Assembly: GCF_022539665.2 (NCBI RefSeq)
Contig: NC_081334.1
Span: forward strand, 3,658,001 to 3,722,000
DNA from: Daphnia carinata
Lineage: Eukaryota; Arthropoda; Branchiopoda; Diplostraca; Daphniidae
Reading direction: 5' to 3'
Length of the DNA stretch: 64,000 nt
The notes under the pieces were generated by a model. That model saw nothing but the letters and a program-made list of their open reading frames with translations, ran no database searches and was not told the DNA's origin. Shown in pieces: positions 12,094 to 25,694 of the stretch. A program made the position numbers and the translations under genes. How positions within the stretch are numbered: position 1 is the first letter of the stretch; each line of letters begins with the position of its first letter.

Positions 12094-15000
12094 GAAAAAA
12101 AAAAAAGCGCTAAAAAAGAACCGCATTCCTGAGAGCAATTACACAAAAGGCAGCAAGCACATGAACCGCAAAACTATACTGTCATTGATATACACTCACG
12201 CGGCTGAAGGTGGTATCACAAAAGAAGTGAAAACAAAGAGAAGGAAAAAAAACAAAACAAAAGAAAGCGGAGAAAAAAAAAATACATTCTTTTGTATAAT
12301 AATAATAATAATAATAACGTATATATGTAAAAAAAAAATATATATATATATATATATGAAATGAAAGTATATAGACGAGTGAAAGAAAAAAGAATTTTCG
12401 GGATGATGCGCACAGCGCCGCTGGTGATTGTTATGTACATTTTTTTTTTTTTTACACACGGTAAGAGAGTTGGCCTGTCTCGCCAGGTTGACGATAGTCT
12501 TCTTCTTGTAAGCTTCTGGTATTTTTTTTTTTTTTTTTTTTAGTTAAAGCTTTCACCTCGTTTTGAAATTTGAAAGAAGAGAAGAGGGGGTTTCATTTCG
12601 TACACACCTGTGGCACCTTTAATTGGCCTATAATAAATTGATGAAAAACGTGTGGCGATCATTCATTAAATCATTTTTCTGTATTTTTTTTTTTTTTTTA
12701 AGAAAAAGGAGAGAGAGGATTTGCATTGAAGACAAAGTTTTTGGCTTTCGTGTTTAGACCAATTGTAATTGATGAATAAATCCATACATTTTGTTCTCGT
12801 TGTTACATGAATTATGACCTGCAAGGCGGATAGCCAATAAGAGAGCCCCCTTTTTTTTTCGAATATCTAATAAGTTTCATTTCTTTTTTGTTTAGGAAAA
12901 AGAGAGAGAGAAAGATGCAACAACAACAACCCATAAATCGCTTCGATGCCAACACATAGAGTTTTGGAACAACAACAACAAAAAAAATAGGGGAAGAATA
13001 TCATGATTTACGGCCGACTTATTCCTTCCTATATTTTGAATAGAGATTCCATCGACAGATTGGAGGTAGGACAAAACTTTTCTTCTTATACCTATCACTA
13101 TATATTTTTTTTTTTTTTTTTTTTTGGCTGCTGCACAATAGAGAACCAATGCGATTTATCTGTGTTTTATTCTTTGATAAAATATTTATTTTTTTTTTTT
13201 CTGTATCCTTAAAGTTCCATCGAAAGATAATAACGAACATGTTTATTTTTTTATCCAGTAGAACGTGCCTGTTCGACTGTGTTTTTTTATTTTATTTTGT
13301 GTGTATATAAAAAAAAAAAAAAAAAAAATTTTGTACTCAAATATTTCCCTCACATCAACTGTCAGCTTACAAAATTCTTTTTTTTTTTTTTTATTTTTCA
13401 CTCGCTTGCAAAGCATCCAACTTGTAGTAGCAAATATCCCCCGTAGTTCTATTGTTATTAGCACAGCTGAGGATTTAAAGTGAAGACAGAACAATGAAGA
13501 AAAAGAAAATGAAAATTGTATCTGGGAAAAAAAAAAAAGAAAAAAGAAAAACAGGATTTTCATGGTAACAATGGGGGGAGAAGAAGAAGAAAAAGAAATA
13601 AGAGAACAATGACTGTAGAGACCTCTAGTGTATTAACTCTATGGATTTTTTCATCCGTGAAGAAATTCGTCTAGATACTTCAGCCACTGTATTACAGGCC
13701 CTTCAACGTCCCACTGTTTAATTACATTAAATTTGAGAGAAAAAAAGTTGTTGGATGCGATTGGGATCGTTCCCACTCGTGCCGAGTAGCTGAACATCTT
13801 TCACCCATCAATAAGTATCGACCTCTGCGAAATCGAGATAAAAACAGTTAGAAATAGAATATAACGGACTGTAGCACAAAAGAATTTCAGTGTACTCCAC
13901 AACCGGAAATCATTGCCCAAAATGTTTGTATTGATTTAAACAAAAGAAGAAAAAAAAAACAGTTGATCGTTTTACAATCAGCCGTGTCGAACACAATCAA
14001 GCGTTTTCGTTTTGTTTTCCCCCTTTACGGTAACCCCTTTATTATGATTAGGATATACACCTGATTTTCTCCTTTAGCATGGTAAAAAGGAAGAGGTCAA
14101 GAAGATCCACCCACTCTTGCCCAAAAGGTAAGAAAAACGCGTACTTCAACATCTATACGATAACTACTCTTTTTCTTTCTCTTTCTATGTGTGTCTCTCT
14201 CAGGTTGTAATTAACCCGCGTTGCAACTCTTTAATGACAGAGCAGCAACCAAACGACTCGAATTTTTTTTTTTTTTTTGCTTGCGTCTTTTTTTTTCCCA
14301 TCAAAAAGAGGTTGTTTAAAAAAAAAAAAAGGAGGGATGGATGAAGAGGCAAGAAAAATATGGTCGAGGGGGCGGTCTATTGTTTTCTCATTCTATAAAG
14401 ATATACTTCTTTTTCTTTTTTAGCTTTCTACCTTTCGGAAACCTTCCAAGTTGTTTCTTTCTCCCCCCCCCCCCTCCTCTCGTCTCTTTTTTTTTTCTTT
14501 TAATACGAAAAAACGCGGAACGAATCCAAAGAAGACCGCACAGACTGAAAGTTCTTTGAAAGAAAAAAAAAAAAATGTTTTTTTGAAGCTTATTGTATTG
14601 TCGTCATTCGTCGTTTCGGTCGCATGCCTTCAAAGGCAAGTCGGGGTAGAGTATATAGAAAATTGAAGGGGGGATGGGGATAGCACCACCTTTATTTTTA
14701 TTGCGGTTTACACCGCGTCAGTCGTTAACAAAATAGACGAGGCCGAAGTATTTTGGGTTCGCAGCAGTCACGGCAACGACACGGAAATTTTGTTTTTCTT
14801 TTTTACCTGATGAAAAAATGGACTATAGAGGGATAAACTATTATGCCGCCGGAAAAGAAGTCGAACGGCTATTATAAAAACGTGAAAAAAAAAAAAAATA
14901 AAGGGAGAAAAATGAAAACGATTTATTATCACGTCGTATTGGTGTAGTTTTACGGTTTACTACTAGATGGCAAATATGGAAACTGCTATTTAAAAACTCG

Positions 15001-15324
15001 TCGACATAAATATAGCTGGCACGTTTAAAAATATAAACCCCTTTTAAAAAATTTTTTTTTTGTGGAGTGTATTTTATCATCGAATCAGGTCATCTCTCAC
15101 GGTAAATGTCTGCAGCAATCCGTGTACGGTTTGACTCACAGCATGGGCAGCACTGTATGACTCATGGACTGCATTGCCATATCCAGGTATATACGTCATA
15201 AAATCTCATCACAAAAGGGGACGAACCTGCAATTTCACAGCGAGAGCCAATTCATTTTATATGTTTATTGATAACTTAATCAATTCTGTTTCGGTTGATT
15301 GAATTTCAATCATTTTTATTGCAG
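11144..15324. other. Non-coding stretch
   Basis: No exon with coherent coding sequence and splice sites was found. It holds the likely 3' UTR of the upstream gene, a long T run at 12062-12087, a (TA)n tract at 12340-12357, and many short homopolymers. A single CTAGATGGC motif is at 14963-14971. Confidence 0.6.
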
Positions 15325-15979
15325 CCCTGCACGTCCGGGAAAAAAAGGCGCCAACAGGTGGCGTCGGCGCCAAATTGCGAGGGCATGGGTCACTTATAAT
15401 AGATTTGTCTCTGAAGGAGGAACATGTGTGTCGATGACGAGAAATGAAGAAAGCGAGGTAAATGAAGTTTGATAATGTTGCACGTTTTAATGGTATTAAC
15501 TCTGATAACACACTTAATCAAATTGTATAATCACGAATGTATTTGTTGTAGTGTTTCTGGTTCGTTGAGAGCAAAATGGCGAAAAGTGAAGAGGTTTTTA
15601 TCGGCCATTATCTTGAAAGGCGCCATAAGCAGCAAAATGGCGCCAATTCTTTGCCAGCAGTTGATGGGTAAAAGCACTTTTGTCGATTGATCTAGACCAT
15701 TGTCATGAACAAAGAGATTCTTTTTTTATGTGATGTGTTCCACATGTTGGACTTGTTTCTGGAGCAGGGCCAGGAAACTTTGATATCTGGAACGATGTGT
15801 GATGGGAGCCTGGCAAACAACACACAGCATAAACCTCCTGATGATTACATCCATGCAGCTCGTCCCCCAGCAGCCAGCCAATTTTGGTAAGTTCACACTC
15901 GTAACATCCTTTCATTTTTTGTTTTTCGAAGGTGCCTTGGAGCATCTGTGAGATTCTTCACCAATCACTAGGGCCTTAA
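15325..15979 (+). CDS. Candidate small spliced gene, function unknown
   Basis: This patch almost lacks the homopolymers of its surroundings. Two open exons join in phase: 15325-15457 (acceptor TTTTTATTGCAG, donor GTAAAT, 44 codons) and 15552-15667 (acceptor TTTGTTGTAG, donor GTAAAA). A possible continuation is 15859-15886 (donor GTAAGT) and 15932-15979 (ending TAA), but that would need a 45-nt intron, shorter than the others here. The 5' end is unknown. GGCGCC occurs four times between 15349 and 15645. The predicted peptide is Arg/Lys-rich and matches nothing I recognise. It could equally be a decayed mobile element or a non-coding transcript. Confidence 0.25.
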
Positions 15980-16764
15980 ATACTTTGCACCCTGTTGTGT
16001 GGTGGTCATCAAAAGGATGCTCTCGTACTTTCTCCTGATTTTTTTTGCTGCTGGTAGAGTTTTGCTTGACCACCAACTGGGATGGAACAAATCATCGGAA
16101 AAAATGTTGGATGATAATAATATTGCTGTTGCAATCAGGTGATGTTCCATGCTAGTTATCTAATAATGGCTATTACAGTTGATAGACTCAGAACAGGGGA
16201 GAAAACAATCTTCTCTAGCAAAAGATCACTTGGTCCACTTTCTCCAGCAATTAAGTTTCTATCCTCCTCAGAGTCCGCGTGCGTGCATAAGGATTGTGTA
16301 AATTGCTTGAGAGGTGTGTTGGGTTCAGAGTTCAGGCAATTTGAATATATTGAGGCTTTTGTTGTTTCCTTTTTTTTACGATGGCAGGCCACACACATGC
16401 GTTATTGTGTTAGTCGCGGCATGATGTATTTATATACAGACAACTAAAGAAAAAACATCATATTGTGGATTCTTTTTTTTTTAACACTCAATGAGGCTCT
16501 TTTTCTCACGCGTTCTTTTTCCTTTTGTTTGGCAGTGTCAAAAAAGTGATTGTTTCTTTTTTTAAATTGTCGATTTGATGTGTACACAATCGACGGTGAA
16601 AGTCGATGAGAAAAAAAAAACAATCGAAAAAGAATGGCGAATGATTAGGGAATGATAGAAAGGATTGCGAGAAAAGACAGATGATGTATCGCTTCACTTT
16701 TTATAATATAAACAGGAACTGGTGAACCATCTTTTTTCTTGAAAGAGAGAAAACATTAAATTTT

Positions 16765-19700
16765 TTATACAGAAAAACTGGCGATGAATTGGCGAATGAG
16801 AAAATAAAAAACTGCGCAACAAATGGCATTTCTTGAGGAATGGGGTTGAATTGTTAACGAAGAGCTGCTATGCTCTCTTGAATCTATCGTGCCGTAATAC
16901 GTGGGTCCGGACGTTGGGTGTGGTCCTGGGGCTTCGTCTTCCACCACGTCCCCTTTTGTTTTACGATCAATCAAATGATTTTATGCGCCTTTTTTTTTTT
17001 TTTATTTTATTGAAATGGGACTCTTACCGTGATTATTGTCATCGGTGACTTCATTTTGAGTGGCTGGAGAATTTCCTTTGTTTGGCCTTGCTCTTTTCCT
17101 CTCTTATTGAACACCAATCATTTTGGATCAAAACTTGCAGTACCAAAAATCAAAAAATTTTCAATACCTTTCTTTTTTGCGTGCCTGATAGATGGCTCTG
17201 TACTTGTTTGTCTGTTGACTGTGTTTGTGACCATGCCGATTGTTGTGTGGGGATTAGGGATTTCTAAACAACGGATTGATTGACATTTAGAGATTTCTTC
17301 TTTTTTTTTTTTTTCAAGCCATTTTTACGTACCGTAGAGTTTGATTGTTCCGTCCGTTTCGCCCAGCGAATTTTTGGCCACGCATTTGTAAGCCCCGTAA
17401 TCGGCTAGCCCGACGGAGCGGATTTTGAGTCTCATGTAGACCCGATAGGAATCGTCGGATGATACAGCTTCGTACTTGTCGCCCGAAATGATCATATCTC
17501 CCTTGGCGGTGGTCCAGTAATTGATGGACTTTGGATAGGCTTCGATATGGCACACCAGGACGACATCCTGACCGCTGTAAGCCAATTCTTGCTGATTGGG
17601 GATCCACAACATTGGCGGAACTGTTTGTTTGTGTTCGTTTTGCAAAAAAAAAAAAAAAAAAATTTAATTTTGATCGGAACTTTCTAGCGACGTTTCGCCA
17701 TCTAGGGGTTAGTGGGTGCACTAAATTGAACTTACATTGAATTTTGAGGGGAATCCTTTGCGATACGGATGGTGGAACGCCGTTCGATGCTGTTTAATCG
17801 TCCATTTAATTGATTGAAATGAGGGGAAAAACAAATCTTGTTATTAAGATTTATTTTTATCAAAGGAAAAGAAGCTTGTAAATGTTTTCATACCTATGCA
17901 GAGATAGGGACCCATGTGAAGCCGACTGGCTTTGGTCAATTGCAGCACTTCGCTCTCGACGGCCGATACTTAAAATTTAACAAAATTAGTCAGAAATAAA
18001 AACGGGGAAAAGAATTCTAAAACAACTTGCGTGTAAATTTTTGCTTTTTTTTTTTTTTTGCCTTTTGCTTTTTCAAATTCTATTGAGTGGATAATTGCGG
18101 AAAAATGAATTGAATCGATGATCAACGTTTTGGAATCGCGCCCTATTTGAGAAATCCATTACGCCCTCACTCGGGTTGGGTGGGTGGGTATTGCAATAAA
18201 TAAATAGTTCAGAGAGAAGGGGAAAGAAAAAAAAAAAAAAAGTTCACGCTGCGCGCTGATCGATAATATGACTTTGATTGACCGCGACATCATCTGTTAT
18301 TATAAGGCGGTACTATCACGGCACCCCTTTATGTGTGTGTGTGTGGTGGTCGTGGTGGTGTATTATGTTATATTGAACGCTTCCGTTGCCGTCGGTCGCT
18401 TTATTTTCCTTTCCCATTGTACGATCATCGCTTTTTTCTCCTCCCGCGTTTCTCGTGAGTGGCCCGGGACTGATCAATGGGCCGTGGTAATTGGTTCCTA
18501 ACTCTCGAGCTCGTCCAAGCCTTTCACTGTGTGTGTCTAGAATTCTTTTTTTTTTTTCTTTCCTTTTTTTCTTGAAGATTATTATTAATATTATTTCTGT
18601 TGAATGAACAAGCGGGGGACGAGGCACTTTTGTATTCGTTTCTGCCATTGCCACCACACCAACATCCCTCTCTATTTTTTTTTTCTTTCTAGTTATTGCC
18701 CCCCCCCCAAAAAAAAAACTGCAATATGGTTTGTTGTACCATCTGTTGGCACAACAGATGATGATTCAATATGCTCGCTTGATGTATGCATCGTGTAATC
18801 ATCTAGCTCTTAATACTCACGCCGCCGCCCCTCCCGTTTTGCTTTTCTTTACATGACACTGACACATTCACGGTGCCTCTTGACGTGGGAGGCATTCGCA
18901 AGAGGGGATATTGCTTGATTTCAAAACGCACATCAATCCCCCCACCCCCCAAAAAAAAAAAAATCAAGACATTCGTTACAAGCCAAGATGTGTCTTCATT
19001 TTCTTTACCCTCCCCTTTTTTTTTAGATTTAATTTCTTTGATGAAGATGGAAAGACAGTAAAGATTTTCGTTAATCCCTCCATTTTTTTTTGGGGGGGGG
19101 GATGAGGGTGAGGCGTTTCAAACTGACCTGATATCCCATTGTGGACGAATTCGGAGCCATCCTCCCGTCTCCAGGTGATGTTGGGTTCCGGGTGGCCGGT
19201 GGCCCGGCAAGACAAGCTGACGTTGGATCCCTCGCGAGCCACGACGCCGTCCGTCGTCCCGCTGTCGACGATATTAGGAGGCACTGTTTTTGTTTTGTTT
19301 TGTTTTTGCCCCCGTGATGTTGATGGATGGTGAGGGTTGGTGGGTGTGAAGCGCACGTCACCACCCCGTACGCAATACAAATCACAATTTGAAAATAGGA
19401 AAAGAAAAAAAAAAGAGGAACATGTCATTAGAACTCGGGAATGGGATTTTTTTGTGTGTGTGTGTGTGTGTGCTTCTTTCATAAGAAAATGTGTCCAGGG
19501 AAATTTTTCTTTTCCTTATTGATATATGTGCGGTAGCGTCCCGCGATTGGATTAGCTTATTGTATATGTATCAATTTAGGCTTGGGGCGGTTTACTATTA
19601 AAAGCAAGTAAGACAGGGGAGGAGCTAAATCAATCTACTGGCCCCAAAAAGCCTTTCAAAAAGAGACACATTTTTTGTTGTTGGTGTTGTGTGTTCCATA

Positions 19701-22700
19701 CCCAAGACTTCCAGATAGCCTTTTCTGTTCTCCATCGGGTCCGTGTTGATCTGAACGTCCCAACCCCCGCCGCCGCCGACAAAAAAAAGAATGAAATCAA
19801 AAGAAGTTGATTAGGTTTCTGATGACATATACTGTCGTGCTTTTCTCTCTGATGTTTGGGTAGGAGGGGGCAAGGGAGGGGATTGCTTTGATGTTGGGAA
19901 ACATTACCTGGCACATGTAGTAACCGCGGTCGCTTGGCTCGACATTTTTCAGCCGTAAATACCAATGACGTTTGCTGCTTTGCGCTAAACCGACTCTCGG
20001 ATTGCGCGATATTACCTGTTGTTGTTTTTTTTTAATGCAAAGTAATTTGCATTTTGTTGAATATTTTTCATCAAATAGATTTTTTTTTTTTTTTTTTTTT
20101 TTTACCTTGGTGTGAATTGTTAAAATGGTTTGAGTGTCCACTCGTACCCAAGCCACCTATTTGGACAATTGATTTTGAGTTTTTTTTCTTCTTCTTCTTT
20201 ATTTTAAAAGAATGCTATTTACTTTGAAGTGTTCCAAATTGTCGACGATGCACGGTAGAACGACGTCTTTACCAGCTACGACCGTTATATTGGGCACGTT
20301 CTCGGCGAACGATGGTGTCATCATCCCAAAGGCTTTTTTTTTTTTTGTCGTTGCAAAAAAACATAATCGTTATCGTTAAAAGAGAAAGAAGTAGGTGCCA
20401 TATCAATAGAGCAGTTCCATGAAAACAATGTCTATTAGTTTCGTTCCCCGTTTGATAAAACGCAAAATCCGATCTTATTTCTTGAAGGTCTTGTCGTCTA
20501 TTTCCAAAATTCCCAGGGTCGTGTTAGAGAAAGGCAACATTTAAAAATGTAGCAGAAAACATTTTGGAACTTAAAAAAAAAAAAAGGGTTAAATCAACTG
20601 GTAGCGCCGTTTTCCAAGGCTCTTTGGGTTCTCTCGCACACATCGCCGGATTTTGTAATACCGTAGGCCGGATGCTTTCTCAATATTAACAAAAGAAGAT
20701 GAAGGAAAAAAGAAAAAAAAAAATCATTAGATCCATTTTATTCTTGGCTTTTTATTATTTTCCTTCAATTTCTTATGATTCGTTAAAACAAAAAAACAAA
20801 AAAAAAAAAAAGAATTGAGATTGGGCGAGATGCTTTATTCAATCGTTAATTCTTTTTTTTTTATGCCGTGCAAGATCAATGGAAACGCCTAACGCGACAG
20901 AGTTCTTTTTTTTTTTTTTTTTTTTGCAAGTCTTGCGTGTAAAGAGAAATGCGCGCGTGCGTGGGTAACAAACACCCCATTTTTCACGCTCACGATTGTT
21001 GTCTGGTGCACAACAAAGCAGACTAATATACTAACTCTTGATTTGCATAGGGGTACACACAAGTCTATTTTCTTTAAACAATAGAATTTTCCAATGTTCT
21101 TTTACCGGCGGGGGAGTAGGCGTTATCCAACGATAAACATCTGAAGAAATAGGGTGGCGCACACACATTATCTTGACTGTTTATCCAATAGGATTTCTTA
21201 TTTCTTTACACATCGTATGAAAGAAACATAGTGCCCAGCAGTGTGTTTAGGGTCATCCCCTCGAATCGATAAATAATATTTTTTTTTTTTTTTGGGGGGG
21301 GGGGAGTTAAAATAATGCGATGTGTAAATTGCTTTAAATCAAGCCGAGAGCGACTGACTTAATAGGCCTTGTATTCCCTGTTGTACACGATCGCTTTAAA
21401 CCAATTGGCCGTATGAAAATGATCGTATGCGATGAATCCGTTTACACTTCATAAATATTATCGCCGCATCGTTCCCCCCCCCCTCCCTTTTGGTGTCTGT
21501 TTGTGCGAGTTCAAAATACTTAATCAAGGTGAATGTTAATTAATTTATTTCTCTCTATGCGCCATGTTTTTGGCGTTCCCTAAGGTTATTGACTAGAAGC
21601 AACACTGGCATTTCCTTTCGTTATTTTTGTGTGGGATATGTTTGCACATCAAATGGAAGGGGGGGGGAGGGAGGTATTTTGTATTACGCGGTTGCGGTAC
21701 GGGATCGTTTTCTCTCGCTGGTACGACTGTCCATCCGTTACGGATCCGACTTTTAGGAAACGGAGAAGGGAAATTGAATATCTCCTGTAGAATTTTCTTT
21801 TTTTGTTGTTGCTGAAGGGGCGGGAAATTCGAGCAGCGCGTTTCTTATTCCGTCTTGTCTTATCTTGTAATCACATCGCCATCATAACAGACACGCACGC
21901 CACAGTTAACTGTGGTCGCGTACCGACTTCTCTATTGACATCCAAACCGATCGGTAAAGCCACCACCAGCTTCTCCCATTACTCGCGTCTAACAATTGAA
22001 CGAGCTGCAAATGTATTCCAAGTGACGTCTAAAACTGCGGGTGTAAATATTTTTCGTCGTCTAAGCGAAACGAAAATTCACGTTTCGATATTGAAACTCG
22101 TTCTTTTTTTTCTCTCTCTCTCTTAAATTAAACAAATATTAGCATTTTCTGACCGTGGTCTGAAATTTAACTTCTAAAATTTTTATTTTGGAGCTTTCAA
22201 AAAAAAAAAAAAAAAAACTTTTTCTTTCACAACTGCCATCCGTTGCCAACCCAATTGACCTATTATCATTGCGTTTCAATTGAAGTAATGCGGGGAGGGG
22301 GAGGGAAAAGGTCGTATAATCATAATTTCATTTTTGGAATGCTACGCTGTGTATGCATGTATACAGTTGATTGATCGATGATTGTCATACTTGTAAAGTT
22401 ACTTGCTCTCTCTTTCTCTCTCTCTCCCCCTTTCCCGCGTGTGATCGTCATAATCACGCGGTCATTATCAGCTCTTCCTTTTTAGGTGGACTTGATTCCT
22501 CCCCCCCATTCTCGGACATGAATTCCCCCCCCCCCCTTTTTTTTATAGATTATTACATCAGAAGAAAAAAGGGGAAGCTCGTAATGACATCTTTGTTGTA
22601 ATTTGAATTTTGGGTGCGTTGTAGTAGAATGATTTCAATTCATAGATTTGATTGTAATATCTCGCTCGCCTTGAGGGGCTCGTAAATATTTTTCGTTTGT

Positions 22701-24436
22701 TATTGTTTTGAAAAAGTTTTTGTTGTTTTATTCATTCTCTCGCCTGTAATAAAAAGGAAGAGGGAAATCATCGTAACAGAAGAACGGTAAGAGGGGGGGG
22801 GGAATAAAAGCGCTATTGCCAAGTTTAGTTTCTTGCGTTATTTGTGTCTTACATTGCTGGCCAATATGGATTCGTTCAGTAAGCGGGAATCACGAAAACT
22901 GTTGTAGACACAAGAGAGAGGGCAAACAACAATAAGGGATATCAAAAAAAAGGTAGAGTGGGAATCGAGATGTCAACACACACACACACACACACACACA
23001 CGAAACGAAGGAGTGCACAGGAGCTCAGCCGGCGGGATTCAATTTAGTTCGTTTTTGTTTGTTTTTTTGCCAGTATGACCCGCGGGACTCTTCTCTTTTG
23101 TTTATATAGCCAATGTCTTTTTGCCCGTCTCTCTTCCTCTCTCTGTGTGTGTCTGGAAAAAGTGAAGTACAAGGGCGCAGAAAAATAAGTGGAAAGAAAA
23201 AAAAAAAAAAAACTTTTTTTTTTTTTTTTTCGAGAGGGGAGGAGGGGATGTGAGTGTGTAATAGTACATCCGGATTCAGTTCCGGTGCCATCACACAGTA
23301 AAGAGATGAAGCTGCTGACAAACTCCCTCTTCTTTCTATTGTCATAATAAAAACTCTGCTTTTTTTTTTCTTCTTCTTCTTCTCCTCCTTCTCCTTTTCG
23401 TGAGTGTCTACAAGGAGTCGTGAAATCGGGAAAAGTTTTTTGTTTTTTAGCTGACGAGGCTTGATACAGGATCTCTGTAGTATCGTAACAAGTTGAAGCG
23501 ATAGAGTTGGCCAGCATAAAAAAAAAAAAGGAGTTGAAATAGCGAACCACTTGACGCGCAAAAACACACATCACATTTCTTGTTTTTTGTTTTTTGTTTT
23601 CTTGCTCGATATGTTCCAAAGTGTCCTTGATCATTTCCTTTTGTTTTGTTTTTCTACTGGAACATTCTTGTTTTTGTTTCTGTTTTCGTTTTTTTTTTTT
23701 TTTTTTTTCTTTTGGGGTGCGCATTAAATAGTTGATTTAATCCGGCAGCTTCTTTTGCACGTGTTTTGTTTCTAGTCGCAATGGAAACAAAAGAGAAACA
23801 TACAATTTTTTTTGTGTGTGTGTGTGTTTTGGGCGTTGCTATAGGAGGAAAGAACCTTGGGAAAATAACACGAGTTTAAAAAAAAAAAATGAATTTCATA
23901 GAAAATCCTTTCAGGTTTTTTTTTTGGGGGGGGGGGGGTCTTGGGAGAAAAGAACAGCTGATGATGGAAGAGTAAAAGAGTTGGCGCCATCTTTTTGAAT
24001 TTTTTATATGTGCAGAAGAGCAGCCGTGTGTCATCGTGAAACTTAGAAAAAAGCCTGTGCGTGAGACATTGACGAACGTGGCCGATCGAAAATGATCCCT
24101 TTGATTTCATCTTTTTTTTCGTTTAAAACGATCAAAGTTTTCGAGGCCGGCCAGTTCAATGAAATGCCCCGTTTTATTATTTTTTTTTTCTCGCCCCTCC
24201 ATCGTTACAACATTTTTCTGCCTTTTTCAAATTCGATTATGCGGATCACGTCTTTTTAACTCTAGTCGTCATAATTGGGCAAGGACTACGGGCCGTGTCG
24301 GCGGAGTCGTAAATTCAGAAGAAGAAAAAAAAGAAGTCTGCGATTCCTCCCCCTCCCCTCTCGTTCCCTTGCCTATCGGCTTGTTGCCGGATGAAGTGAT
24401 ATACACCATCTACTGCTAATAAAATATATTAGATAC

Positions 24437-24473
<37 letters not shown>

Positions 24474-25317
24474 TACGGTCGTGTCAAAACATTTTGGCCG
24501 ACATTTTTATGAGATTGTTTTTGTTTTCTCAGCAAACAAGAACAAAAAAGTTTGGAACGTTTTATTTTTTCCTTCTCAATTGTTTCAAATGGGCCGATAT
24601 AAAACCGGAAGAAAAAGAAAGGCAGGAGGGGGGGGGGGCTCTAATACTACTCGATCATCGAATCAAAATTCGAGCGGCAATTTGAAGCACAAAAATGGCG
24701 ATAAAAACCGCGGCTTTGTTTTTTGTTTTTTTGTAGTTGATGATTTTTTATTTTTCTTCCTCCTTTGATTCGATTTTCAAATGCAGTTTCAGGAAGAAAA
24801 AAAAAAAACAAAAAAAAAAAAGAGGGGGAGAAGCGAAACAAGTAGAAAGAGAACGAGGACAAAGCCGTCAATTATTCACGATGTCGAGCAAAAGAACAGC
24901 AGACGGCGGCTATGTGGAAAGTCCCCGGGTGTGTGACACACACAAGGAAAGGGGGGGGGGGATAAAAGAAAGAAAAAGATACATCTATAAAAGAATGCAC
25001 GCCGATCATAATTCAAAAACCAACCCGCTATAGTCTTTTCTATCTCTCTCTCTCTCTCTCTGTGTCTCTCCCTTATCTTTTTATGCCGAAAAGTCAAAGC
25101 CTTTTTCTTTTTGCCGTGCGACCCGCAGGCGTTGAAAAGTAAACAAGAAAAAATGAAGAGTCGGTTTTTTGTTTTTTAGGCGTGTAACTGTTGATGCTAT
25201 TAGGCGAATTATTTTTGTAAGAGACGAAGAGATAAAGACATTGTTTTGTTTACCTTGGACGTTGCGAGCTGATTGCGTGAAGAAACAAACGAACGCTATG
25301 AATCGCATGGTGTTCAT
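16765..25317 (-). CDS. DIP/lachesin-like three-Ig GPI-anchored adhesion protein
   Basis: Ten exons join in phase on the minus strand: 25254-25317, 20223-20332, 20106-20156, 19908-20015, 19702-19750, 19128-19283, 17894-17968, 17736-17789, 17333-17620 and 16765-16952 (stop TAA). They total 1143 nt, 380 residues. Exon 1 encodes a signal peptide beginning MNTMRFIAFVCFF. Ig1 has Cys49 and Cys110 with the family signatures VDTQTILTIH and DRGYYMCQINTDPM. Ig2 has Cys153 and Cys203 (PNITWRREDG, LHMGPYLCIASNGVPPSVS). Ig3 has Cys246 and Cys302 (EAYPKSINYW, YKCVAKNSLGETDGTIKLY). The last exon ends in a short hydrophobic tail after a Ser-rich linker, as for GPI anchoring. Arthropod DIPs (Dpr partners) and lachesins share this layout; they act at the neuronal surface in synaptic partner recognition or adhesion, and I cannot separate the two by eye. 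Intron 1 is 4.9 kb. The exon 2 acceptor follows a poly(A) rather than a pyrimidine tract, the weakest join. Confidence 0.88.
17695..17708 (-). promoter_or_regulatory. CTCF-like motif in an intron
   Basis: Minus-strand CCCCTAGATGGCGA, carrying the CTAGATGGC core and matching 12 of 14 positions of the remembered vertebrate CTCF consensus. It lies in the intron between exons 8 and 9 of the Ig-domain gene. Confidence 0.25.
22976..23001. repeat. (CA)n microsatellite
   Basis: About 13 copies of the CA dinucleotide in the first intron of the Ig-domain gene. Confidence 0.95.
24439..24468. repeat. (GT)n microsatellite
   Basis: Fifteen copies of GT, also in the first intron of the Ig-domain gene. Confidence 0.95.
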
Positions 25318-25662
25318 GATGAATCACGACGCATAATCTGATTATGATCGAGTTAAAACTACACTTTGAATATTGTCTTGTTTTTTTTTTTTGTTTTTTT
25401 AATCAGAATGTTTTGTTTTTTTGAAGCGCGCGAAAATTCAAAAAAAAAAAAAAAATTTCGGGGGGGGGGGAAACGATGTTTTGATTTTTGAATGCGATCC
25501 TGCCGACGGTTGGCGACGGACTGACGGTAACCACCGCCACCCGCTTGCCTTTCTTTTTCCCTCTTCCCGAACTCTCCCCCCCCCTCCGACTGTAGAATCG
25601 GCGTGTGTCTCTGCGCCGTCAGGTCCCGTTGAGAGTCACGCCGGACATACTCCTCCCCATGA

Positions 25663-25670
<8 letters not shown>

Positions 25671-25694
<24 letters not shown>
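25671..25694. repeat. (AG)n microsatellite
   Basis: Twelve AG copies about 350 bases upstream of the first coding exon of the Ig-domain gene. GA repeats upstream of arthropod genes can bind GAGA factor, which is speculative here. Confidence 0.85.

Noticed and set aside
15081..15190. Minus-strand open segment with protein-like composition (YIPGYGNAVHESY)
   Set aside because: Tested as a further 3' exon of the Ig-domain gene, but the exon at 16765-16952 fits the phase and supplies a GPI-type C terminus, so this segment is not needed; no other host gene was found.
23025..23724. Minus-strand frames of 180 and 226 codons
   Set aside because: Mostly Lys/Phe runs from homopolymers and simple repeats, inside the first intron of the Ig-domain gene, with no domain or conserved motif.
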